This document shows positions 49,322 to 58,583 of a DNA stretch of 64,000 bases, piece by piece. Every line of letters starts with the position of its first letter. Positions within the stretch are counted from its first letter, which is position 1. The translations under genes and the position numbers were made by a program. Source of the stretch: Adiantum capillus-veneris (taxonomy: Eukaryota; Streptophyta; Polypodiopsida; Polypodiales; Pteridaceae). The notes under the pieces are model-generated. The model ran no database searches and had not been told where the DNA came from. It saw only the letters and a program-made list of their open reading frames with translations. The stretch is from NCBI GenBank assembly GCA_014529385.2, contig CM043949.1:146611850-146675849 (forward strand). Direction: 5' to 3'.

Positions 49322-49876
49322 GGACCTCTTCTTCCTTGGAAGGAACTCAAGCATTCAAGCCATTGATGAGAGGAATTCTTGAGGGAGTGAGTAGTAATGC
49401 CTAATTATACTTAGCCATTAACATAAGCCCAAGCCTACACTTTCTCCTAGAGGGAGACTAGCCATTCTTGCAACAAGCTAACCTTGGAAGATCAACTCTA
49501 ATCAAAGAAGGTCTTGCACTTGGTGTATCAATCAAAGTGGGATTATCCACTCTTCTTCTCTCTCCCATCAATAATGGTGCCGAAGGGTTTCAAGTAAGAT
49601 GTGTTCTACATTGATGTTTTCTTGATTTCTTGTTGTTTCCATTTTCATCTCTAATCCAACATATATATATATATATATATATATATGTATCTAATCTCAT
49701 CTCCTTAACCAAACCTATCTCTCTCATTCTTAGTAATTCATCCTCTCTAGGTTCTCTTGCTACAGGTACATCTCCCCGCAGTATCCTTATTGCCTACGGG
49801 CAATAATAGGGCTTGGGAGGGAAACTTCTCATCTCTTCACATCTCTCATATCTACATTTCTCACATACTATTCTAG

Positions 49877-50095
49877 ATGAATAACTCACATGATGATCAT
49901 TTCTATCGCTTTCACTCTGTACGATCTATTAGAATTAACGTATGGATTAGCCGTAAAATACACTTTCAACAACGTATAGTGTTTCTCTTCGGCCCTGAAA
50001 GGCTCAATGAAATACTTCTATCTTTGGATCCCATCATACTACCTCTCATAGACTATAATTTTTCTTTTGATGTAAGCGTAGTTATCTTGCTATGA
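49877..50095 (+). CDS. LTR small ORF 1, unknown (72 aa)
   Basis: A 72-codon ORF in the transcribed half of LTR C, starting CTAGATGAAT. Its core reads RKIHFQQRIVFLFGPERLNE, then PIILPLIDYNFSFDVSVVIL. The protein is clearly similar to the next ORF (shared K-x-x-F-Q, I-x-x-L-F-G-x-x-R-L-N-x-I, S-x-x-P-x-I-x-P-x-I-x-Y-x-x-S-x-D-V). Its TGA overlaps the ATG of that ORF as ATGA. No signal peptide or known family. Whether it is translated is unknown; short upstream ATGs exist at 49361 and 49574. Confidence 0.5.
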   Translation: MNNSHDDHFYRFHSVRSIRINVWISRKIHFQQRIVFLFGPERLNEILLSLDPIILPLIDYNFSFDVSVVILL

Positions 50096-50304
50096 ACCAA
50101 GAGGATTTGTACACACAATTAATCCCAATCACTAGACAAAATATATATATTATGGTAAGCACAAAACTACAATTCCAAAGAACAATTCGTAGCCTATTTG
50201 GTCAGACAAGATTGAATGCCATTAACTCATCCATTAACCCTTTCATATCACCCATGATACGATATGACCATAGCCTTGATGTTTTCATCTTCGTATTGTT
50301 TTGA
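50092..50304 (+). CDS. LTR small ORF 2, unknown (70 aa), paralogue of ORF 1
   Basis: Begins MNQEDLYTQLIPITRQNIYI and contains KLQFQRTIRSLFGQTRLNAI and PFISPMIRYDHSLDVFIFVL. About a third of the residues match ORF 1 in ungapped alignment while the DNA is strongly diverged, which suggests an old duplication retained at protein level. It lies before the primer site and gag in the predicted genomic RNA. No function assigned. Confidence 0.5.
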   Translation: MNQEDLYTQLIPITRQNIYIMVSTKLQFQRTIRSLFGQTRLNAINSSINPFISPMIRYDHSLDVFIFVLF

Positions 50305-50511
50305 CATTCTCTTTTGCATTCTTTCTTTGTGTGTGTGAATGCAAGAGAGAAAGAGTGAGTCTTCTTTGATTGCACTTCTTTCCAAACCCTAGTCTTCATG
50401 GCATCTATGGTTTAACTCCTTCATATAGTTTTTGTTGAGTTCTCTCACAAACTCTCACAGCCATAAGCCCGGTGCTCTCCTGGCAAGACCGCAAATTTCT
50501 CGACATATTTT

Positions 50512-50526
50512 TGGTGAACCCGACGC
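50512..50526 (+). promoter_or_regulatory. Element C primer-binding site
   Basis: TGGTGAACCCGACGC begins six bases after the LTR end, the expected place and TGG start of a primer site. The tRNA is not identified. Confidence 0.6.
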
Positions 50527-50558
50527 GAATCTGCTAGGGTGAGAGTTTGTGGGTAACC

Positions 50559-52934
50559 ATGGGTGATCATGTTGAGCAACAGGGTATGCATTTTGACCTA
50601 GCAACAATGCAAATGTTTCAAGCATTTGCAATGTTCATGCAACAACAACATGCTACTGAAAGAAGGGAGATTTCAGCAACGAAGGCCATACAAGCGGTCG
50701 TCAACAGAATGGATCAGTTCAATGGCAAAGATGTAACCAAGTACTTACGCGAGTATGTGAAGGAGATGGAGCTGCATCGCGTGTCAGAAGGTGAGATGAT
50801 TCAAAGCTTTGAGCTAGTTGTTGCTCCAGAAATTAGGGAGCATGTTAGGGCAATTAAAGATGGGCATGGGAGAAATTGGGAAGAACTCAAAGTAGCTTTA
50901 AAGGAGGAATATTTCATGGAGGACGCTGAGAGAGTGACCAAAAGGACATTCTTAGAATGGGTAGTCAAGCCAAAGCAAGGACTATCAATAACAGAGCTAC
51001 TTAGGGAATTTGAGCGGCGCTATGCACAACTCACCAAGACAAAAAGGGCCACACTAGATGCAGAGAAGACAGATCTTTTCTTACAAGCTGCAGGTAAAGA
51101 GTTTCAAGAAAATTTGGAGCTTCTTCTTGAAGATAAAGATGCTGAGCAAGGACTAAAGACCGACTGGAATGAGGTTGAAGGTGCTGTCTCACTGCTTGCC
51201 AAACGACAAAGAAGAAGGGACAAGATGATAGTAAACACTACAAGTCCTTCCACTTCAACTTCTGATAAAATGGTAAAGCCTACTTTTATTGCTCCTAAGT
51301 TTGATGAGTCCATGCTAGATGAGCTTGTGAAGGGAATGAGTGACTTGAAGGTGAAGTTTGCAAAGCTTGAAGAAAAAGGCCAACCATCAGGGCCACTTCC
51401 TAGGCAAAGACAACATCCCAAAGAAGGGTTTGTTAATAGATGTATTTGGTGTGATAGTACAGACCATGTAAGAAGGGATTGTGATGATTTTAGTGATGCT
51501 TTGTCAAAAGATGTTGTATTTTTTAAGGATGGTAAAATCCACTTAAGAGAGACAGGTCTACCCTTGAGAACTAACTTTGGGAAGGGGGGAATGCAAACCT
51601 TAGTTGAAGATATGGCAACCAAGCATGCCACCTCTTCAGTTGAGGCAGCTACTTATGGAGTAAAAATTGAACATTTTTGTGATGAAGAGGTGAGTGACCA
51701 TCATGGTCAAATTTGGCCAAATGTCATGCAATTAGCTAAAAAGGGAAAGCTTACAAAAGAGATTCTACATGAAGCAGGTGATTGCATACGTCTAGAAACA
51801 GGATGGAATGATCCAGTGGACTCATTGTCAGTGCATGCCTACATTACAAAATGCCAACAAAATGAGGCAATTGTAGAAGAGAAGCGCAGACGTGAGAATG
51901 CTGATGAAGGACCATCAAAAAGAGCTTCTAGAAGTGGGGGAAGAAGCGACTCAATGCCTTCTCAAACACCCTCAACACAAGGAGCATCTCCACCTGAAGT
52001 ACTCATGGAGGACTCTACAACAGGAAAGAAGAAAGAGCCAACGAAAGGTAAGACAAAAGGCCCAACTTATAAACTACAATCTGATATTGAGGTTGCTACA
52101 GATTTAAAGAAAGTCTTGGAGGAAAGGATATTGAATAGCAAGATTGAGTTTACTCTGGGAGAAGTTCTTGGCATTGCAAAGCGTGAATTCCATGAGGAGA
52201 TCATTGACATCATCAAGAGAAAGAGGCAAACCCTTGCTGAAGTTTCTCGTCCACAGGTTGAAGGGGAAACCTCAAAGACACAAGGGATGCAACTGCAAAA
52301 TAAGGAGAATGATGGAGTTGTGGTAGGATGCTACCAATCTAGTGGGAGAGTGAAGCAAGTGTATTTCTCAAATGATGATGAAGAAGTTGAAGATATTCCT
52401 AGGAGTTACTATTCACGAAGTCATTGGGCAAGGGCTACTACAGAAACTTTGGTCAAGATAGGTGATCTTGAAGAGCCATTTGTTGCCTTGATTGACCATG
52501 GTTCAGAAATAAACATAATGTCAAAGAGTCTCTACAACAAGTGTAAATGGCCGATGGACACAGATCATGGCTGGATGGTAAAAGTGGCAAACAATTCATC
52601 CGGTGAATTGTATGCAGCATGTCCAGGTGTGAAGGTAACAATAGGTGATGTAAAGATTGACCAAAACTTCTTTGTACAGGATACATCTTCATATCATCTC
52701 ATCCTTGGACAACCCTACATTGTGGGAGTTCGAATGGAAACAAAGGTAATGGACGATGGTTCAGCATATGCTAGAATACGTAGCAAAGATGGTAAACGAG
52801 CTGTCCAATTTCTCACAGTCTGTGTAAACCATGAAAGAAATCGTGACAACCTCAGAGAACATCCTCTACCAAAGGTAAGCAAAGAGTTTCATGATCATAG
52901 AGAAATGATGGGTTTTAGCCAAGTACCATTGTAA
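50559..52934 (+). CDS. Element C gag-protease
   Basis: The start is ATG at 50559 in context ACCATGG, giving about 791 residues. Capsid-like region: FNGKDVTKYLREYVKEMELH, EMIQSFELVVAPEIREHVRA and DAERVTKRTFLEWVV (residues ~60-170). Nucleocapsid knuckle: CIWCDSTDHVRRDC (C-x2-C-x4-H-x4-C, ~residue 305). A charged, disordered middle leads to the protease at ~640: FVALIDHGSEINIMSKSLY and YHLILGQPYI. The catalytic D-S/T-G reads D-H-G-S here. It ends at TAA 52932-52934 while the pol frame (-1) is already open from 52919, a 16-base overlap. Either a frameshift joins them, or one base was lost. Confidence 0.93.
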   Translation: MGDHVEQQGMHFDLATMQMFQAFAMFMQQQHATERREISATKAIQAVVNRMDQFNGKDVTKYLREYVKEMELHRVSEGEMIQSFELVVAPEIREHVRAIKDGHGRNWEELKVALKEEYFMEDAERVTKRTFLEWVVKPKQGLSITELLREFERRYAQLTKTKRATLDAEKTDLFLQAAGKEFQENLELLLEDKDAEQGLKTDWNEVEGAVSLLAKRQRRRDKMIVNTTSPSTSTSDKMVKPTFIAPKFDESMLDELVKGMSDLKVKFAKLEEKGQPSGPLPRQRQHPKEGFVNRCIWCDSTDHVRRDCDDFSDALSKDVVFFKDGKIHLRETGLPLRTNFGKGGMQTLVEDMATKHATSSVEAATYGVKIEHFCDEEVSDHHGQIWPNVMQLAKKGKLTKEILHEAGDCIRLETGWNDPVDSLSVHAYITKCQQNEAIVEEKRRRENADEGPSKRASRSGGRSDSMPSQTPSTQGASPPEVLMEDSTTGKKKEPTKGKTKGPTYKLQSDIEVATDLKKVLEERILNSKIEFTLGEVLGIAKREFHEEIIDIIKRKRQTLAEVSRPQVEGETSKTQGMQLQNKENDGVVVGCYQSSGRVKQVYFSNDDEEVEDIPRSYYSRSHWARATTETLVKIGDLEEPFVALIDHGSEINIMSKSLYNKCKWPMDTDHGWMVKVANNSSGELYAACPGVKVTIGDVKIDQNFFVQDTSSYHLILGQPYIVGVRMETKVMDDGSAYARIRSKDGKRAVQFLTVCVNHERNRDNLREHPLPKVSKEFHDHREMMGFSQVPL

Positions 52935-54424
52935 AGCGGGATTGCAGTGGTACAGAAAGAAAAAGGGTCTCGCTTGATCCAAAAATAGGTGAAACTTTCT
53001 CGATGAGCTCCTTGGTAACAAGGAATGGATCAGTATGTTTTACAAAACTTGAAGATTTGAAGAGATATGAGAGGCAATATGTGCATAATGTACAAATAGG
53101 CATGAAAAAGAGTGGGTTGCTAAAGCCTACTGAAAATGTTTTGGGTTTGTGTGAACAAGTTTCTTTTGTAGATACTATGGGTGCGCTTGATGCTATAATG
53201 AGGTCTAGTTTGCATCTTGAAAATGAAGTTGTGGAAGTTTGCTCTATGGAAATGTATCAAGTAATAGAAGCCTTTAAAGAAAGCCAAACAGTTGGCCCAG
53301 AAGTCCATGTTGAAACTAAATACAAGAGTGTAGCAAAGAAGGTGAAACCAGTAGCTTCACCCTTACCACCCAACAACAAGGAAAAGATTGAACAGGATTC
53401 TTTACAACCAAGTTTGCGGAATCCCAAAAAGATCGGGCATACCTTCACAAAGGAGTCCTTTCAAGAGTTGCAGATTGGTTGCGAGGAGTTTCTAACACAG
53501 GAGGAGACAAAGTGCTTCAAAGAAATGCTTTCAAAGCATGGTAAGGCTTTTGCATTTGAGCCACATGAGATAGGATGTGTTGATCCTTATATTGTAGCTC
53601 CTATGGTAATTTTCACAATACCTCATGTGCCTTGGAATCTGCGGCCTATTCCGGTTCCAAAGGCTCATTTGCCAAAGTTAGTAGAGCTACTGAATGAGAA
53701 AATCAAAATGGGAATTTTGGAGCCTTCTTGTGCTCCATACTCAAACAGGTGGTTCACAGTTCCAAAGAAGAATGGTTCTCTACGCTTCATCCAAGATATG
53801 AAACCAGTGAACAAGGTGACAATTAGAAATGTAGGAACAGGTCCAATTGTGGATGAATTTGCAGAGGCGTTTGCAGGGAGGGCAATCTACTCAATGGGGG
53901 ATCTCTACTCAGGGTATGATCAATTTCAGCTTGCAATCGAAAGCAGAGACTTGACAACCATGAGGAAAACTTTGGGTTTGGTAAGGATGTGTACCTTGCC
54001 ACAGGGAGCAACCAACTCGGTTGCACATATGATGAATGGGATGAATAAGGTCTTACGTGACTTTATTCCTCAAATCACAATGCCTTTCATTGATGATTTG
54101 CCTATCAAAGGATGTGAAGAAAGTGACAAAGATGAAGCTTTGGATCTCAAGGGATGTCGCAGGTTTGTGGTAAATCACATAAATGATTGTGATAAAATTT
54201 TGTCTAGGTTGGAAGAAGTGAATCTTACATTGTCAGGGAAAAAGTCTATGTTCGGTGTCAAAGAAGTGCTCATTGTGGGGCACATGTGCGGGCCATATGG
54301 TAGGAAACCTTGTCCATCAAAGGTAGATGCCATCCAAAGAATGAAAGAAACATGCACTAGCATCACTGAGGTTAGAAGGTTTCTGGGAGCATGTGTCTTC
54401 TATGTTATTTGGATTCCACATTAA
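52919..54424 (+). CDS. Element C pol, reverse transcriptase part
   Basis: Open from 52919; the first ATG is at 53003. After an N-terminal arm (MSSLVTRNGSVCFTKLEDLK) comes RT: SNRWFTVPKKNGSLRFIQDM, first catalytic Asp in YSMGDLYSGYDQFQLAIESR, LPQGATNSVAHMMNGMNKVL, and catalytic MPFIDDLPIKG. The Y-x-D-D box is F-I-D-D, so both aspartates are kept and the aromatic is Phe. SEVRRFLGAC-type connection text (ITEVRRFLGACVFYVIWIPH) precedes a single TAA at 54422-54424. The same frame continues open to 56461. Confidence 0.93.
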   Translation, partial: PSTIVKRDCSGTERKRVSLDPKIGETFSMSSLVTRNGSVCFTKLEDLKRYERQYVHNVQIGMKKSGLLKPTENVLGLCEQVSFVDTMGALDAIMRSSLHLENEVVEVCSMEMYQVIEAFKESQTVGPEVHVETKYKSVAKKVKPVASPLPPNNKEKIEQDSLQPSLRNPKKIGHTFTKESFQELQIGCEEFLTQEETKCFKEMLSKHGKAFAFEPHEIGCVDPYIVAPMVIFTIPHVPWNLRPIPVPKAHLPKLVELLNEKIKMGILEPSCAPYSNRWFTVPKKNGSLRFIQDMKPVNKVTIRNVGTGPIVDEFAEAFAGRAIYSMGDLYSGYDQFQLAIESRDLTTMRKTLGLVRMCTLPQGATNSVAHMMNGMNKVLRDFIPQITMPFIDDLPIKGCEESDKDEALDLKGCRRFVVNHINDCDKILSRLEEVNLTLSGKKSMFGVKEVLIVGHMCGPYGRKPCPSKVDAIQRMKETCTSITEVRRFLGACVFYVIWIPH

Positions 54425-56461
54425 GCACATGTAGCCGATCCTCTTTATCAGCTGCTTAGAAAGAATCAAAAGTTTAAATGGACAGAAGCACATGTAAAAT
54501 CCATGAAAAAGCTAAAGGAGTTACTCCAGTCAGCAACGACTTTGAGAAAGGTAGACTATGAGTGTCAAAGGCCAGTGATTGTGACAGTAGATACCAGTCC
54601 TACAGGGATTGGATGGGCAATAGGGCAAGATGACAAAGAAGGACACAGGTATGTGGTAAGATTTGGAGCAAAGGTACTAAGTGCTCGCCAAAGAAACTAT
54701 CCACAGATAAAGAGAGAGTTATGGGGTATGGTTACAGCCTTGAAAAGTGGGAAAGAGTACCTAATTGGTGCATGTGTGGTTGTAGAAACAGATTGTCTAC
54801 CACTTCTTCGGATGATTACAAGCTGCTCAACACCAGACATTGCTATGTTGCGGTGGATTGTCTACATTAAGTCCTTAAATCCCGAGTTTAAGCACATTGC
54901 AGGTAAAGACAATACAGTGGCAGATATGCTATCAAGGGCAAGGTATGAAGATGAGTCACAAATGATTGATGAGGGAGATGATGTAGGCACAAAATTCTAT
55001 TCTATCTCTCATGTCAAAGGTAACAATGTCTACATGACTAATTCACTTGAATTGTTCTTGAAAGATCTTTATGAAGGTGATTGGCTTTCTATTGGAAGGT
55101 ACTTGAGTACTCTAACAAAACAGGATGATTGGTCTGAACAAGAATTCAAGAGGATACGCAGGAAAGCATATGGGTACTTTTTAAGGGATGGTTACTTGTG
55201 CAAGCATCCTAAACAAAAGGGTGCTACACCACAACGGGTTATATGTAAAAAAGAGACTCAACTAAAGCTCATGCAAGAGTTTCATGAGAGTCTATGGGCT
55301 GGACACAAGGGTGTGTGGGCAACCTTCTCCAAGTTGAAAGAAAAATACTGGTGGAAGGGTATGTATAAAGATGTATCTCAGTTTGTAGAGTCATGTGTAA
55401 CTTGTCAAATGTATTCAAATGTTCGACATCGTGATGGATTGCACCCTACATATCCACTAGCCATGCACTATAAATGGGTTGTGGATCTAGTCACGATGCC
55501 TTTAGGACTCTGGCAGATGAGATACTTGGTTCTTGCACGAGAGGACCTAACTAACCAGGTTGAAGGAAGAGTATTAAGAGCTAAGACCACAGAAGCTGTG
55601 TGCAAATTCCTTCTTGATGAGGTGATTTGCCGTTATGGTTGTGTGGGAAAAATCACTGCAGATCGAGGTGAACTGGATGCCGAAGAAGCAAGGGAGTTTT
55701 TTTCTAGATTAGGGATCAAGATTTCTCTTACTACAGCTTACAACCCTGAAGGCAATGGAAAGAGTGAAAGAGGGCATCCTCCTATCATCAAAGCTTTGGC
55801 CAAGGCTTGCGAAGGAAGAGTTGGTGAATGGCCAAAATTGTTACCATATGCTTTATGGGCTGATCGTACAACACATAGCTCAGTAACTGGCTACATGCCT
55901 GCGGAGCTAATGCATGGTCAAAAGCCAATGATGCCGATTGAGGATACAATTCCCACATGGAATGTACTACCTTGGCAAGAGGGGCTTAGTAGGGAAGATC
56001 TCCTTGCACTGCGTATAAGGCAGCTAGAGAGAAGACCTGGAGACATTGAAGCTGCAAAAGAACGACTCAAAGATGCAAGGTTGAAAAACAAGGACTATTT
56101 TGATAAGCGACATCGACTCAAGAGCAAAGCAATTGACAAAGGTGACTGGGTTTTAGTGTATGATAGTAGCCTTGATAACCAGCACACAGTCATGCGTAAG
56201 TTCTCAAAAAGATGGTTTGGACCGTATGTTGTAAAGCATGTGCATGAAAATGCTACTTACAGCTTGTCTGAACTAGATGGTACAGAAGTAAAGATTCCCA
56301 TTGCAGGAAAAAGGATTAAAATGTTTAAGAGAAGAGGAGACAATGATCTAGAAGATATGGATGAGGAAGAAGAGAAAAACACAGGTGAAGATCAAAATGA
56401 ACATGAAGCTCTGGAATCATCCAGTGAAGAAGAAGACAAGGAACATGTACAAGAGGTCTAA
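54425..56461 (+). CDS. Element C pol, RNase H and integrase part
   Basis: The same frame continues after the lone stop. RNase H: VTVDTSPTGIGWAIGQDDKE, QIKRELWGMVTALKSGKEYL, ETDCLPLL, DNTVADMLSRARY. Integrase zinc domain: FHESLWAGHKGVWATF ... SCVTCQMYS. Core: WVVDLVTMPLG, TADRGELDAEEAREFF and YNPEGNGKSERGH give an intact D-D-E triad. The C-terminal domain (DKGDWVLVYDSSLDNQHTVM, KRWFGPYVVKHVHENATYSL) ends in a very acidic tail (DLEDMDEEEEKN). No chromodomain. It stops 58 bases before the 3' LTR. Confidence 0.94.
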   Translation, partial: AHVADPLYQLLRKNQKFKWTEAHVKSMKKLKELLQSATTLRKVDYECQRPVIVTVDTSPTGIGWAIGQDDKEGHRYVVRFGAKVLSARQRNYPQIKRELWGMVTALKSGKEYLIGACVVVETDCLPLLRMITSCSTPDIAMLRWIVYIKSLNPEFKHIAGKDNTVADMLSRARYEDESQMIDEGDDVGTKFYSISHVKGNNVYMTNSLELFLKDLYEGDWLSIGRYLSTLTKQDDWSEQEFKRIRRKAYGYFLRDGYLCKHPKQKGATPQRVICKKETQLKLMQEFHESLWAGHKGVWATFSKLKEKYWWKGMYKDVSQFVESCVTCQMYSNVRHRDGLHPTYPLAMHYKWVVDLVTMPLGLWQMRYLVLAREDLTNQVEGRVLRAKTTEAVCKFLLDEVICRYGCVGKITADRGELDAEEAREFFSRLGIKISLTTAYNPEGNGKSERGHPPIIKALAKACEGRVGEWPKLLPYALWADRTTHSSVTGYMPAELMHGQKPMMPIEDTIPTWNVLPWQEGLSREDLLALRIRQLERRPGDIEAAKERLKDARLKNKDYFDKRHRLKSKAIDKGDWVLVYDSSLDNQHTVMRKFSKRWFGPYVVKHVHENATYSLSELDGTEVKIPIAGKRIKMFKRRGDNDLEDMDEEEEKNTGEDQNEHEALESSSEEEDKEHVQEV

Positions 56462-56507
56462 TCTTACAAAGAGACAATGTGGCACATACCGGAGGATGTG
56501 CAGGTTT

Positions 56508-56519
56508 AGAGGGGGTGGA
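56508..56519 (+). promoter_or_regulatory. Element C polypurine tract
   Basis: AGAGGGGGTGGA directly before the 3' LTR start TGTCGTGC. Confidence 0.92.
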
Positions 56520-57690
56520 TGTCGTGCTGTGACACGTACATAGTGGGAACGCATGCTACAAGATATATCTTGTATTTTTTTAGATACATAATTATATTTC
56601 CTATAATGTACATATGCATATTTAAGTATAATAATAAGCCTTCTATCTCATCCTATTATTTTTCTCAAGGGTAACATATCCTTACTTTACCATCAGAAAA
56701 TACTATGAGAAAAGCATCAATAGCTCCGCCTCTTTAACTTGGGGCAAAAAGCATTGATTCTTTATTTCTACTATTTCATTATCATCTCACACCCTAGCTA
56801 GATCCTATATCTAGGGTAAACTCCAATATATATATATATTCTATGTATTTTTTATACTTTTCTTATATTTCTTTTTAAATAGCTACTAGGAGAGAATCAA
56901 ATCCTAGTGGGACACTAGGTGGCATGATTTCAAAGATACACTTATTTTAATGCATTATTGTAAGCATGATTACAAAACTTTGTCAAGGAGCAATTTCATG
57001 CTTTCATATGGCATGAGGTGTCCTTTGGAATTAAATGAAAGTCTAGGCTAAGGAGACCACATGAAGACTTTTGCTGCCATAAATGGACCCTATTTTGATG
57101 AATTTTTTACACAAGGTTCCAATCCGAATTGGAAAACGATTTTAAAATGAAAATCGTAGCTAATGAGCTGAAGTTTTTGCCCATATTTTTACTTTTTTAT
57201 TTGGAGCCACGGTTGAGGAGATATGATCAAAATACTGGACCCCAGTTTGCCCACATCATGCAGGGGCAGCTCATTTCCAACTTTTCCAATTCCTGTTCAC
57301 ACTGGCTCCTCTCTTCTTTTAAAAACCCTTGGGGGTTCCCTTCACCTATAAAAGGGGACCTCTTCTTCCTTAGAAGGAACTCAAGCATTCAAGCCATTGA
57401 TGAGAGGAATTCTTGAGGGAGTGAGTAGTAATGCCTAATTGTACTTAGCCATTAACATAAGCCCAAGCCTACACTTTCTCCTAGAGGGAGACTAGCCATT
57501 CTTGCAACAAGCTAACCTTGGAAGATCAACTCTAATCAAAGAAGGTCTTGCACTTGGTGTATCAATCAAAGTAGGATTATCCACTCTTCTTCTCTCTCCC
57601 ATCAATAATGGTGCCGAAGGGTTTCAAGTAAGATGTGTTTTACATTGATGTTTTCTTGATTTCTTGTTGTTTCCATTTTCATCTCTAATC

Positions 57691-57693
<3 letters not shown>

Positions 57694-57766
<73 letters not shown>
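57694..57766. repeat. (TA)n microsatellite in LTR C
   Basis: Seventy-three bases of alternating A and T; the 5' LTR has a shorter, GTAT-interrupted version. Confidence 0.97.
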
Positions 57767-57768
<2 letters not shown>

Positions 57769-57954
57769 AATCTCATCTCCTTAACCAAACCTATCTCTCT
57801 CATTCTTAGTAATTCATCCTCTCTAGGTTCTCTTGCTACAGGTACATCTCTCCCCGCAGTATCCTTATTGCCTACGGGCAAGAATAGGGCTTGGGAGGGA
57901 AACTTCTCATCTCTTCACATCTCTCATATCTACATTTCTCACATACTATCCTAG

Positions 57955-58382
57955 ATGAATAACCCACATGATGATCATTTCTATCGCTTTCACTCTGTAC
58001 GAACTATTAGAATTAACGTATGGATTAGCCGTAAAATACACTTTCAACAACGTATAGTGTTTCTCTTCGGCCCTGAAAGGCTCAATGAAATACTTCTATC
58101 ACCGGATCCCATCATACTACCTCTCATAGACTATAATTTTTCTTTTGATGTAAGCGTAGTTATCTTGCTATGAACCAAGAGGATTTGTACACACAATTAA
58201 TCCCAATCACTAGACAAAATATATATATTATGGTAAGCACAAAACTACAATTCCAAAGAACAATTCGTAGCCTATTTGGTCAGACAAGATTGAATGCCAT
58301 TAACTCATCCATTAACCCTTTCATATTACCCATGATACGATATGACCATAGCCTTGATGTTTTCATCTTCGTATTGTTTTGA
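57955..58382 (+). CDS. Small ORFs 1 and 2, 3' LTR copies
   Basis: Same pair as 49877-50304: ORF 1 at 57955-58173 and ORF 2 at 58170-58382, with the same ATGA overlap. Three residues differ in ORF 1 (S/P, S/T and L/P) and one in ORF 2 (S/L); both stay open. Since the LTRs were identical at insertion this only shows that neither copy has yet been broken. Confidence 0.5.
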
Positions 58383-58583
58383 CATTCTCTTTTGCGTTCT
58401 TTCTTTGTGTGTGTGAATGCAAGAGAGAAAGAGTGAGTCTTCTTTGATTGCACTTCTTTCCAAACCCTAGTCTTCATGGCATCTATGGTTTAACTCCTTC
58501 ATATAGTTTTTGTTGAGTTCTCTCACAAACTCTCACAGCCATAAGCCCGGTGCTTTCCTGGCAAGACCGCAAATTTCTCGACA

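Larger units (their letters stand above)
48488..50505 (+). repeat. Element C 5' LTR
   Basis: 2018 bp with TATA box CACCTATAAAAGGGG (49310), a TA microsatellite (about 49660-49690) and two overlapping small ORFs (49877-50304) in the predicted transcribed part. Confidence 0.95.
48488..58583 (+). mobile_element. Element C: young Ty3-type element
   Basis: LTRs 48488-50505 and 56520-58583 start TGTCG and end CGACA (perfect inverted termini) and are nearly identical over 2 kb. The size difference is mostly one TA microsatellite. The flanks are ACGC and ACGT, a 4-bp duplication with one C/T change. It has a primer site, gag-protease (50559-52934), pol (52919-56461), a polypurine tract and a TATA box. 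Only one frame slip and one stop codon separate it from integrity, so it is the youngest insertion here and sits in A's pol. Confidence 0.95.
56520..58583 (+). repeat. Element C 3' LTR
   Basis: 2064 bp, near-identical to the 5' LTR. It is longer by 46 bp, accounted for by the TA tract (57694-57766, 73 bases against about 30). TATA box at 57352. It ends CTCGACA, then ACGT. Confidence 0.95.

Noticed and set aside
49095-49382. 95-codon ORF in LTR C conserved in both LTRs
   Set aside because: It spans the TATA box, so it would not be in the main transcript; conservation is explained by LTR identity and there is no paralogue.
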